This document shows positions 14,217-21,284 of a stretch of DNA of 25,762 nt, piece by piece. The position numbers and the translations under genes were made by a program. The first letter of the stretch is position 1, and each line of letters begins with the position of its first letter. Source of the stretch: Syntrophomonas sp. (lineage in GTDB: Bacteria; Bacillota; Syntrophomonadia; Syntrophomonadales; Syntrophomonadaceae); assembly GCA_003558625.1 (NCBI GenBank), contig PWPP01000107.1, positions 1-25,762 of the forward strand. Direction: 5' to 3'. The notes beneath the pieces were generated by a model. That model had not been told where the DNA came from. It saw only the letters and a list, made by a program, of their open reading frames with translations, and did not search any database.

Positions 14217-14343
14217 GTTCATTTTCCTTTGCAAAGTATTTTGTTTCCGGGGAAGAGCAACCCTTGCTGATTAAATCTTAATTTAAAGATTTCATAAAAG
14301 CAATATCCGGGTTTCACCAGACGAAATTATTCTAAAATCATAG

Positions 14344-14372
14344 TTGAAATCTGCCCCGGTTTACCATATAAT
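14344..14372 (+). promoter_or_regulatory. Promoter of the cobT riboswitch transcript
   Basis: TTGAAA (14344-14349) and a perfect TATAAT (14367-14372) are separated by exactly 17 bases. The predicted transcript start is about 10-15 bases before the cobalamin aptamer, as expected for a riboswitch leader. Confidence 0.75.
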
Positions 14373-14392
14373 ACAAAAAAATAACCAATGTG

Positions 14393-14558
14393 ATCAGGTG
14401 CCTGTAAGGGATAATAGGGAATCAGGTGTAAAGCTTGAGCGGACCCGCCACTGTAAACGGTGAGCTGATGAGCGAGGAGATATGCCACTGGGATTTATCC
14501 TGGGAAGGCAAGCTCATAAAGTGATAGAGCCGTAAGCCAGGAAACCTGCCTGAAAGCA
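14393..14558 (+). ncRNA. Cobalamin riboswitch 1 (aptamer upstream of cobT)
   Basis: The conserved landmarks of the adenosylcobalamin aptamer occur in order: CAGGTGCC (14395-14402), GGGAATCAGGTG (from 14417), GCGGACCCGCCACTGT (14439-14454), and the B12 box AGCCAGGAAACCTGCCTG (14535-14552). The P5 helix can be drawn as TCAGG pairing with CTTGA. A terminator follows at 14581-14614, so control is most likely by premature termination when the coenzyme is abundant. The ends of helix P1 are approximate. Confidence 0.93.
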
Positions 14559-14580
14559 TTCACTTAGAGGATGATGGAAA

Positions 14581-14614
14581 AGTTCTCAAGTTTAAAAGCT
14601 TGAGGACTTTTTTT
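14581..14614 (+). terminator. Riboswitch 1 expression-platform terminator
   Basis: AGTTCTCAAG (14581-14590) pairs with CTTGAGGACT (14599-14608) through ten pairs including one G-U, with an eight-base loop and a run of T after it. It lies between the aptamer and the cobT ribosome binding site. Its left arm is also complementary to CTTGAG at 14434-14439 inside the aptamer, a possible antiterminator pairing. Confidence 0.88.
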
Positions 14615-14647
14615 GTTTTTTAAAATAATGATGTAGGAGGTTGAAGG

Positions 14648-15703
14648 ATGAATGTTTTTTTACAAACCGTTAACAGCATTACAGGGTCTGACTATGCCGC
14701 GGGAGTGAAGGCCCAGGAACGATTGGACAGTCTCACCAAACCCCCGGCAAGCTTGGGTGTCCTGGAGAAGATTGCAGTACAGCTGGCCTGTATCCAGGGA
14801 CAGTCACTTCCGGTTTTAGGACCCAAGGTCGTTATGGTTATGGCCGGGGACCATGGAGTGGTTGCCGAAGGAGTAAGTGCCTATCCAAAGGAGGTAACTC
14901 CGCAAATGGTATTGAATTTTTTAAACCAGGGTGCAGCCATCAATGTTTTGTCCCGTCATGCCGGGGCTAAGGTTGTGATAACAGATGTTGGGGTGGCGGC
15001 AGAAATGGAAGCCCATCCGGATCTAAATCTTCGCAAAGTACGGGCCGGAACCAGAAATATGGCTTTGGAAGCAGCCATGACCGAGGAAGAGACCATGGCT
15101 GCCCTGGAAATCGGCATGGAGATGGCACATAGAGAAATCGACCGGGGGGCGGCCATTCTTGCTACTGGAGAGATGGGAATAGGAAATACTACCCCCAGCA
15201 GTGCGATTCTGGCTTGTTACAGTGATAACAACTTAGCTTCTATTATTGGCCGGGGAACAGGACTAAATGATGGCGGATTAAAGATAAAACAGGAAGCAAT
15301 ACAAAAAGCCTTGCAGGTAAACCAGCCTGATGCCCAAAACCCCCTGGATGTGCTGCAAAAAGTAGGAGGGTTGGAGATAGCTGCTTTAACCGGGGTCATT
15401 TTAGCGTCCGCTGCCAGAAAAACACCGGTGGTTATTGATGGTTTTATTTCTACTGCCGCCGCCTTGCTGGCCTGGAAAATACATGAAAAATGCCGGGATT
15501 ATATTCTGGCTTCTCACTTATCCCAGGAACCGGGACACAAGGTGATGCTGGATTTAATGGGTCTGCAGCCGATGCTCCGCCTGGATCTTAGGTTGGGCGA
15601 GGGTACCGGAGGGGTATTAGCATTTTCTCTGATTGAAGCGGCGGTGAAGATTATTCATGAGATGGCAACATTTGCCGAAGCGGGAGTAACAAACAAGGAA
15701 TAA
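14648..15703 (+). CDS. cobT: Nicotinate-nucleotide-dimethylbenzimidazole phosphoribosyltransferase CobT
   Basis: CobT activates the lower-ligand base by transferring phosphoribose from nicotinate mononucleotide, giving alpha-ribazole phosphate for the nucleotide loop of cobalamin. Its 351 residues match the family. Motifs are LTKPPASLGVLE near the N-terminus, MAGDHGVVAEGVSAYP, TGEMGIGNTTPSSA, IIGRGTGLNDGG, and RLGEGTGGVLAF, in which Glu318 is the catalytic base (Glu317 in Salmonella). ATG has AGGAGG seven bases upstream. The gene has its own promoter, riboswitch and terminator, separate from the rest of the locus, and no terminator was seen after its stop, so some transcripts may read into the second riboswitch. 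No bza or bluB gene for making the base is in the window, so the true lower ligand is unknown. Confidence 0.96.
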   Translation: MNVFLQTVNSITGSDYAAGVKAQERLDSLTKPPASLGVLEKIAVQLACIQGQSLPVLGPKVVMVMAGDHGVVAEGVSAYPKEVTPQMVLNFLNQGAAINVLSRHAGAKVVITDVGVAAEMEAHPDLNLRKVRAGTRNMALEAAMTEEETMAALEIGMEMAHREIDRGAAILATGEMGIGNTTPSSAILACYSDNNLASIIGRGTGLNDGGLKIKQEAIQKALQVNQPDAQNPLDVLQKVGGLEIAALTGVILASAARKTPVVIDGFISTAAALLAWKIHEKCRDYILASHLSQEPGHKVMLDLMGLQPMLRLDLRLGEGTGGVLAFSLIEAAVKIIHEMATFAEAGVTNKE

Positions 15704-15708
15704 AATCA

Positions 15709-15737
15709 TTGGTAATATGAAACGGCTAATGTATAAT
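15709..15737 (+). promoter_or_regulatory. Promoter of the cbiA riboswitch transcript
   Basis: TTGGTA (15709-15714) and a perfect TATAAT (15732-15737) are separated by 17 bases, starting just after the cobT stop. The aptamer begins about 34 bases downstream. Confidence 0.6.
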
Positions 15738-15770
15738 GAACGTAATTAAATATTTTAACGGACATAAATG

Positions 15771-15918
15771 ACAGGTGCCCTACGGGGTTAAAAGGGAATC
15801 AGGTTTAATGCCTGAGCGGTCCCGCCACTGTAACCAGTACGAACCATATATGACCACTGAGATTTCGGGAAGGGATATGGGGAGGAAGATCTGGGAGCCA
15901 GGAAACCTGCCTGAACAT
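15771..15918 (+). ncRNA. Cobalamin riboswitch 2 (aptamer upstream of the cbi operon)
   Basis: The landmarks are CAGGTGCCC (15772-15780), GGGAATCAGGTTTAATGCCTGAGCGG around 15794-15819 split into the core and a TCAGG/CCTGA P5 helix, CCCGCCACTGTAACC, and the B12 box AGCCAGGAAACCTGCCTG (15896-15913). The B12 box is identical to that of riboswitch 1 over 18 bases, while the peripheral arms differ in length and sequence. A short open frame across it is not a gene. The ends are approximate. Confidence 0.93.
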
Positions 15919-15980
15919 TTGCAAGAAGGACCTCTCGAGGAAGGTAAGGTCATGCTGTGGGTAAAATAAGCGGTATAATC

Positions 15981-16015
15981 GGCTTCTACTAATCGAGGTA
16001 GGAGTCTTTATTTTT
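15981..16015 (+). terminator. Riboswitch 2 expression-platform terminator
   Basis: GGCTTCTACT (15981-15990) pairs with GGTAGGAGTC (15997-16006) through ten pairs including three G-U, with a six-base loop, followed by TTTATTTTT. The ribosome binding site AGGAGGG of cbiA begins directly after the T run, so folding here could also affect translation. Confidence 0.8.
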
Positions 16016-16025
16016 AGGAGGGTTT

Positions 16026-17396
16026 ATGGATTGCCCCAGAATACTAATTGCCGGCGTTTCCAGTGGAGTGGGTAAAACCACTCTCACCCTGGGGATCATG
16101 GCTGCATTAAGCCGCCGGGGTTTAAACGTACAACCATTTAAAGTGGGACCTGATTATATTGACCCCGGGCTTCATTTCCATGCCTGTGGCACGGTTTCAC
16201 ATAACCTGGACAGCTGGATGGGAGGGGAAGAGGTAGTAAAAACGGTTTTTTGCCGTCACGCTTCCGGGACACATGTTTCTGTGATCGAAGGGGTAATGGG
16301 GCTTTACGACGGAGTAAAAAATGAAAGAATGATTGGGAGCAGTGCCCACATCGCTATGATGCTGCAAGCTCCTGTGATCCTGGTGGTGAACGTGAAGGGA
16401 ATGGGGCAAAGCTGTATCCCTCTGGTTAAGGGCTATATAGATTATGAACCCTTGTTGAATATCCGGGGAATTATATTAAATTATGCCGGCAGTGCGTATT
16501 ATCAATCCTATCTGAAAAATGAACTGGAACAACAACTGGGAATAAAAGTGTTGGGGTGCCTGCCCCGTGATCATGATATAACCATGCCCCAAAGGCACCT
16601 GGGGCTTGTCCCGGCAGAGGAAAACCAGGGTCTTAAGGAGACGATTCAAGGTATGGCAGATATGGTAGAAACCCATATCGATCTGGCCGCCATAATCCGA
16701 CTGGCCCAAAGTGCCCCCGCCATGGATTTTACTTTGCCCCGGGTGATAAACCAGGGGCATGCTGTGATCGGAGTGGCTAAAGATGAAGCCTTCAGTTTTT
16801 ATTACCAGGACAACCTGGATTATTTGCGGGAACTGGGAGGAGAAATTGTTTTTTTTAGTCCCCTGCGGGACCAATGCCTTCCTGCTGTAGACGGTCTTTA
16901 TATCGGCGGAGGTTTCCCGGAAATGTTTTTAGGGCCATTGGGTTCTAATGATGGGATGATAGCATCTCTGCGCCGGGTCTTTGGCCAGGGAATACCGATC
17001 TTGGCTGAATGTGGAGGGTTTATGTATCTGGCAGCCAAAATCACAGATTTTAAAGGTGTTAGCAGCCCCGGAGCGGGGCTGGTCCCGGGAGAAGTGAAAA
17101 TGAAAGATAAATTGGCAGCCCTGGGCTATGTCCGGGCAACTGCTTTAAACAGATCCATTATAGCCGAACCCGGTGATATAATTAAGGGACATGAATTTCA
17201 TTATTCTGAAATAGAGGGGATTAGAGCACAGGATCAGCCGTTTACCCTGGCGGGAGGAAAAGGAAGAGATGGAAGACGGGATGGATATGTTAAAGGCCAT
17301 ATGCTGGCTTCATATGTGCATATTCATTTTCGTTCCAATCCCGAGACCATAAAGAATTACCTGGATACGTGCCGGGGAAAAAGGTGTTTGTTATAG
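16026..17396 (+). CDS. cbiA: Cobyrinate a,c-diamide synthase CbiA
   Basis: CbiA uses ATP and glutamine to amidate the a and c side chains of (cobalt) cobyrinic acid. The N-terminal dethiobiotin-synthetase-like domain has the P-loop GVSSGVGKTT at residues 10-19, then KVGPDYIDPG and EGVMGLYDG. The C-terminal class I glutamine amidotransferase domain has nucleophile Cys329 in AECGGFMYL and the late His in SYVHIHF. At 456 residues it is full length. AGGAGGG lies four bases before ATG, immediately behind the riboswitch terminator. It is the first gene of the operon although it acts late in the pathway. After the TAG stop the same frame stays open for 34 more codons, which I regard as chance. The aerobic-pathway name is cobB, but the anaerobic gene set around it supports cbiA. 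Confidence 0.96.
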   Translation: MDCPRILIAGVSSGVGKTTLTLGIMAALSRRGLNVQPFKVGPDYIDPGLHFHACGTVSHNLDSWMGGEEVVKTVFCRHASGTHVSVIEGVMGLYDGVKNERMIGSSAHIAMMLQAPVILVVNVKGMGQSCIPLVKGYIDYEPLLNIRGIILNYAGSAYYQSYLKNELEQQLGIKVLGCLPRDHDITMPQRHLGLVPAEENQGLKETIQGMADMVETHIDLAAIIRLAQSAPAMDFTLPRVINQGHAVIGVAKDEAFSFYYQDNLDYLRELGGEIVFFSPLRDQCLPAVDGLYIGGGFPEMFLGPLGSNDGMIASLRRVFGQGIPILAECGGFMYLAAKITDFKGVSSPGAGLVPGEVKMKDKLAALGYVRATALNRSIIAEPGDIIKGHEFHYSEIEGIRAQDQPFTLAGGKGRDGRRDGYVKGHMLASYVHIHFRSNPETIKNYLDTCRGKRCLL

Positions 17397-17497
17397 AAAG
17401 ATTCCTTGCATTTATGCCGGAAAACACTGGTAAAACGCCTTGCCTATGAAAGCTGGGAACGGATTAATACGGTTTTAAGGGAGCAATATAATCATTC

Positions 17498-18622
17498 ATG
17501 AAACAGATCAATGAACCAAAAAAACTTAAAAGTGGCTATACCACCGGGACCTGTGCCGCCGCAGCAGCTCTCGCGGCTTTGGAAAAACTTTTGCATACCC
17601 GGGAACTACAGGCAGCATGGATTGAATTACCTCCGGGAATTTGGCTAAAGATCCCGGTTAACAGCTATCAGGAGCTAGACCATAACCGGGTAAGGGCTGA
17701 GGTGATAAAAAATGCCGGGGATGATCCGGATGTCACCCATGGGATGAGTATTTATGCTACGGTTGAAATTTTAACCGGGGAAGCCGTTATTATTGAAGGA
17801 GGAGAGGGAATTGGCCAGGTAACCAAACCCGGCCTGGCTATTCCGGTAGGACAGGCTGCGATTAACCCGGTTCCCCTGAAAATGATCAGGCAGGCAGTTA
17901 AGAGGATCATTCCACCGGGGAAAGGTGTCCGGGTCGTGATTTCTGCTCCCCAGGGCGAAGCTGTAGCCAGGAAGACGTTTAATCCCATTCTCGGAATCAA
18001 GGGAGGCATATCTATTTTGGGCACTACGGGTATTGTCAGGCCTATGTCCGAAGAAGCATATTTATCTTCCCTTCTTCCCCAGATAAGTCAGGCAGCAGCA
18101 TTGGGGCAAAAGGTGCTGGTATTAACACCGGGAGGAATGGGGGCCAGGGTCGCCCGGGAGAAAGGATTTCCTGAGGCTGCTGTGGTTCAGACCAGTAATT
18201 TTATCGGCAAAATCCTGGAAGAATGTGCCCGCTATGATTTTGAGGGAATTATCTTGTTTGGTCATATTGGAAAAATGATTAAGGTGGCTGCGGGCATATT
18301 TCATACCCACAGTAAAGTGGCAGACGGCAGGAGAGAAACTCTGGCTGCACATGCGGCCTTGCTGGGGGCAGGTCAGGATATCATCCGGGAAATCATGGAA
18401 TTAAACACCATGGAAGCTTCCCGGGAGTTAATGGCAAAATATGATTTGGAACCGGTTTATCGTTCCGTTGCGCTCTGGGCCAGCAAAAGAGCCCGGGAAT
18501 ATATGGGCCGGGACATGAAGCTGGGTACCGTTTTATTTGCCCTTAATGGAGATATATTGGGTTTTGATGACACGGCATTAGAAATAGGGAGGCTGCAGGC
18601 ATGGCCTATCCAGTTAAGGTAG
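17498..18622 (+). CDS. cbiD: Cobalt-precorrin-5B (C1)-methyltransferase CbiD
   Basis: CbiD methylates C1 of the macrocycle with S-adenosylmethionine and is diagnostic of the anaerobic, cobalt-early pathway. Its 374 residues are typical. Motifs are LKSGYTTGTCAAAAA near the N-terminus, NAGDDPDVTHG, GEGIGQVTKPGL, and GIKGGISILGTTGIVRPMSE. AAGGGAG lies 14 bases before ATG, a rather long spacing. The gene starts 101 bases after cbiA. Its 3' end overlaps the start of cbiE by 22 bases, implying coupled translation. In the pathway its product goes on to CbiJ reduction. Unlike the other methyltransferases here it does not belong to the tetrapyrrole methylase superfamily. Assignment is secure. Confidence 0.96.
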   Translation: MKQINEPKKLKSGYTTGTCAAAAALAALEKLLHTRELQAAWIELPPGIWLKIPVNSYQELDHNRVRAEVIKNAGDDPDVTHGMSIYATVEILTGEAVIIEGGEGIGQVTKPGLAIPVGQAAINPVPLKMIRQAVKRIIPPGKGVRVVISAPQGEAVARKTFNPILGIKGGISILGTTGIVRPMSEEAYLSSLLPQISQAAALGQKVLVLTPGGMGARVAREKGFPEAAVVQTSNFIGKILEECARYDFEGIILFGHIGKMIKVAAGIFHTHSKVADGRRETLAAHAALLGAGQDIIREIMELNTMEASRELMAKYDLEPVYRSVALWASKRAREYMGRDMKLGTVLFALNGDILGFDDTALEIGRLQAWPIQLR

Positions 18623-19230
18623 TCGGGACCGGACCCGGTCACCGGAAATATATCAGTCTTTTGGCCTTAGATGTGATTGCTGAAGCAGAGGTTCTCGTTG
18701 GGGGATCAAGGCTTCTGGAGACTTACGCCCTTCCAGGGCAGGTGCAATATATTATCGACAGGGACCTCCCCGGTGCCGTTGCATTCATCCGGGAAAGGTC
18801 AAAACAGCAGAAAGTGGCGGTGCTGGTATCCGGTGATACCGGCATATATAGCTTTGCCAATTATTTGCGGAAAAATTTGGCTGCTGGGGAATTGGAATTC
18901 ATACCGGGGATCAGTTCAGTGCAGTTGATGTTTGCCCGCCTAAAATTGCCCTGGCAAGAAGCAAGGATTATAAGTGCCCACGGCCGCCTACCCCTGGATT
19001 GGCTCCAGACGGTACGCGATAATCGTCTCATTGTACTTTTAACCGGACACCCTTATACCCCTTGCGTCATCTCCCGACAGCTTTTGGATAGCGGGTTATC
19101 CGACTGCAAGGTAGCACTGGGCATGAATTTATCTTATGCGGAAGAACAAACGATGCTGACCAGTCTGAAAGATATCGTAAACCTTACGCAGGATTATAAT
19201 AATTGTATCATGGTGATTTTTAATGAATAA
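18601..19230 (+). CDS. cbiE: Cobalt-precorrin-7 (C5)-methyltransferase CbiE
   Basis: CbiE is a tetrapyrrole-methylase-family enzyme that methylates C5. In many bacteria it is fused to CbiT as CobL; here the two are separate overlapping genes. Its 209 residues include the N-terminal SAM-site loop VVGTGPGHRKY, VLVGGSRLLE, VSGDTGIYSFA, and the family motif FIPGISSVQLMFARL with SAHGR after it. ATG has a GGGAGG about eight bases upstream inside cbiD, and the coding regions overlap by 22 bases. The last eight bases overlap cbiT. The product passes directly to CbiT for C15 methylation and decarboxylation. Assignment is by motif set, size and cbiT adjacency. Confidence 0.94.
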   Translation: MAYPVKVVGTGPGHRKYISLLALDVIAEAEVLVGGSRLLETYALPGQVQYIIDRDLPGAVAFIRERSKQQKVAVLVSGDTGIYSFANYLRKNLAAGELEFIPGISSVQLMFARLKLPWQEARIISAHGRLPLDWLQTVRDNRLIVLLTGHPYTPCVISRQLLDSGLSDCKVALGMNLSYAEEQTMLTSLKDIVNLTQDYNNCIMVIFNE

Positions 19231-19816
19231 ATGGAATTATGTAACACCAGGCATCCCGGACCATATTTTTATCCGGGATGATCGGGTGCCAATGACCAAA
19301 AGCGAAATAAGGGTTTTATCTCTGGCCAGGTTGAGGCTTTTCCCCGGTGCCGTGATTTATGATATTGGTGCCGGCAGTGGTTCGGTGGCGATTGAGTGTA
19401 AACTGGCCATGAACAATGGCCTGGTTTATGCGATCGAAAAAGAACCGGCTGCCCTGGAGCTAATTGCCCGGAACTGTAAGCACTTTGAGGTGGAGATATC
19501 CATCATTAAAGGCCTGGCCCCGGAAGCCCTGAAGGATCTTCCCCCGGCGGACCGTATTTTTATCGGGGGAAGCAGTGGCAGGTTAGATGATATCATTGAT
19601 GCCGGGCATGAAAAGCTTAACCCCGGGGGTTGGATCGTCATTAATTCGGTCACCCTAAATACGGGCCCTGCAGCCTTTAGTCTTTTAAAGCAGAGAGACT
19701 ATGAGGTGGAAGCGATACAAGCGAATATTGCGGTGCTGGACAGCAGAGGAAGTATTCATATGTGGAAGGCAAAAAACCCGGTTATGATAGTGGCCGGCCA
19801 AAAGAGGGAGAGATAG
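19223..19816 (+). CDS. cbiT: Cobalt-precorrin-6B (C15)-methyltransferase, decarboxylating, CbiT
   Basis: CbiT methylates C15 and removes the acetate carboxyl of C12. It has 197 residues with a class I Rossmann methyltransferase fold: the conserved N-terminal GIPDHIFIRDDRVPMTKSE, SAM motif I as IYDIGAGSGSVAIE, acidic motif II YAIEKEP, then DRIFIGGSSGRLDDII and LNPGGWIVINSVT, all CbiT hallmarks. The start codon overlaps the cbiE stop region by eight bases (ATGAATAA), a typical coupled junction. Only two bases separate its stop from the cbiL ATG. It works with CbiE as the split form of CobL. Assignment is secure. Confidence 0.95.
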   Translation: MNKWNYVTPGIPDHIFIRDDRVPMTKSEIRVLSLARLRLFPGAVIYDIGAGSGSVAIECKLAMNNGLVYAIEKEPAALELIARNCKHFEVEISIIKGLAPEALKDLPPADRIFIGGSSGRLDDIIDAGHEKLNPGGWIVINSVTLNTGPAAFSLLKQRDYEVEAIQANIAVLDSRGSIHMWKAKNPVMIVAGQKRER

Positions 19817-19818
19817 AT

Positions 19819-20541
19819 ATGGACTGGGGAATTTTTTATGGTGTCGGGGTGGGGCCCGGAGATCCTGAAATGTTAACGATGAAGGCGGCTCGGGTACTAG
19901 AGGAAGTGGATGTGCTTTTTATTCCCAAGTCGGCGCAGGAAAAAAGAAGCCTGGCTTATTCCATTGTTAAAGACACCATAAACAAAAACTGGGAGATCAA
20001 AGAACTGCTTTTACCCATGACCAGAAACCGGGAGGAATTAGAACAACACTGGCAGGCGGGAGCAGAAAAAGTGGCCCGGGTTTTACGGGAAGGAAGAAAT
20101 GCCGCCTTCATCACATTGGGAGATCCTACTATTTATAGCACGTTTACCTATTTGCTGAAAAAGCTAAAAGGTCTGGAACCCCAGGTGAAAATTGAGATTA
20201 TACCGGGCATCAGTTCCATTAATTTTATCGCGGCCAACCTTAAGCAACCGCTGGTTGAAGGAGAAGAAGACCTGGTTATAGTAACCGGCCTGAGGGATAA
20301 AGCTAGTTTAGCCGGCCTGATCCAACAGTTTGACAACGTGGTGGTTCTGAAAGCAGGAAACCAGTTGGACAAACTTATCGAAATCGTAAAAGAAAGCAAA
20401 ATGCCCCTACATTATTATTTTGCCAGCCGTTGTGGTTTTCCCGATGCTATATTAAGTGAAGAAATTGATGTCATAGCCCAAACCCAACAGGATTACCTTT
20501 CTACCATGATAATAAAAAAAGCAGGAGAGGAGAAAGCATGA
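19819..20541 (+). CDS. cbiL: Cobalt-factor II / precorrin-2 C20-methyltransferase CbiL
   Basis: CbiL adds the third methyl group, at C20, and is the first dedicated corrin methylation after cobalt insertion. It is a 240-residue tetrapyrrole methylase with GVGVGPGDPEMLTMKAARVL at the N-terminus, FIPKS, TLGDPTIYSTFTYL, and IEIIPGISSINFIAA. I chose ATG at 19819 because GAGGGAG lies eight bases upstream; the frame extends further into cbiT but that part has no family similarity. The end overlaps the cbiF start by four bases (ATGA). TLGDPTIYS together with the FIPKS segment favours CbiL over other methylases of the family. Confidence 0.94.
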   Translation: MDWGIFYGVGVGPGDPEMLTMKAARVLEEVDVLFIPKSAQEKRSLAYSIVKDTINKNWEIKELLLPMTRNREELEQHWQAGAEKVARVLREGRNAAFITLGDPTIYSTFTYLLKKLKGLEPQVKIEIIPGISSINFIAANLKQPLVEGEEDLVIVTGLRDKASLAGLIQQFDNVVVLKAGNQLDKLIEIVKESKMPLHYYFASRCGFPDAILSEEIDVIAQTQQDYLSTMIIKKAGEEKA

Positions 20542-21284
20542 TTTATTTTGTAGGAGCAGGACCCGGAGATCCTGAACTAATTACGCTGAAAGGCTATAAA
20601 CTTATCCAGGAAGCAGATCTTATTCTCTATACCGGATCACTGATTAATCCCGAAATTTTACATTATGCTTCAGATCAGGCTCAAAAACAAAATAGTGCCG
20701 GATTAACCCTGGAAGAAATGGTGCAGACGATGGCAGATGCCTTTGCCCGGGGAGAGAAAGTGGTGCGGCTCCATACCGGAGACCCCAGCCTTTACGGGGC
20801 CATTGGGGAACAGATCGATTTATTGATCCAGAAGGACATCCCTTTTGCCATTATTCCCGGGGTAAGTTCATTTTTAGCCGCTGCGGCCAGTATACAGAGA
20901 GAATATACAGTGCCTGATGGCAGCCAGACCCTTATTATTACCCGCATGGAGGGAAGGACTCCGGTTCCGGAAGCAGAAAATCTGAGCTCCTTAGCAGCTC
21001 ACGGTGCCTCCATGGCCATATTTTTATCAGTGGGGATGATTGATGAAGTGGTGGCTGAACTGCAAGCAGGGTATGGGTTAAATACCCCGGCAGCTGTTGT
21101 AGCGAAAGCTTCCTGGCCGGAGGAGAAAGTTATACACGGTACCTTGGGGGAACTACCCCGGATAACCAAAGACGCTGGAATCACAAAAACGGCCTTAATC
21201 CTGGTAGGAAATTTTTTAAAGGACTTCGGGCGCTCTAAACTTTATGACAAGGATTTTTCCCATGGTTACAGAGACAAGGTCTAA
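20538..21284 (+). CDS. cbiF: Cobalt-precorrin-4 (C11)-methyltransferase CbiF
   Basis: CbiF methylates C11 after ring contraction. It is a 248-residue tetrapyrrole methylase that starts MIYFVGAGPGDPELITLKG, then has ADLILYTGSLINPEIL, VRLHTGDPSLYGAIGEQ, and FAIIPGVSSFLAAAASI, the classic CbiF/CobM series, and ends with the usual RSKLYDKDFSHGYR tail. GGAGAGGAG precedes ATG, which overlaps the cbiL stop as ATGA. The end overlaps cbiG by 23 bases with my chosen cbiG start. Its product is the substrate of CbiG, encoded next. Confidence 0.96.
   Translation: MIYFVGAGPGDPELITLKGYKLIQEADLILYTGSLINPEILHYASDQAQKQNSAGLTLEEMVQTMADAFARGEKVVRLHTGDPSLYGAIGEQIDLLIQKDIPFAIIPGVSSFLAAAASIQREYTVPDGSQTLIITRMEGRTPVPEAENLSSLAAHGASMAIFLSVGMIDEVVAELQAGYGLNTPAAVVAKASWPEEKVIHGTLGELPRITKDAGITKTALILVGNFLKDFGRSKLYDKDFSHGYRDKV

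Noticed and set aside
15775..15969. 64-codon plus-strand open frame between cobT and cbiA
   Set aside because: It coincides with the cobalamin aptamer and B12 box; conservation here is explained by RNA structure, and the translated sequence has no protein-like features.
17397..17500. In-frame continuation of cbiA past its TAG for 34 codons (possible readthrough, pyrrolysine or small ORF)
   Set aside because: An open run of this length is expected by chance about one time in five, the CbiA family ends at this point, and no readthrough or insertion signal was seen.
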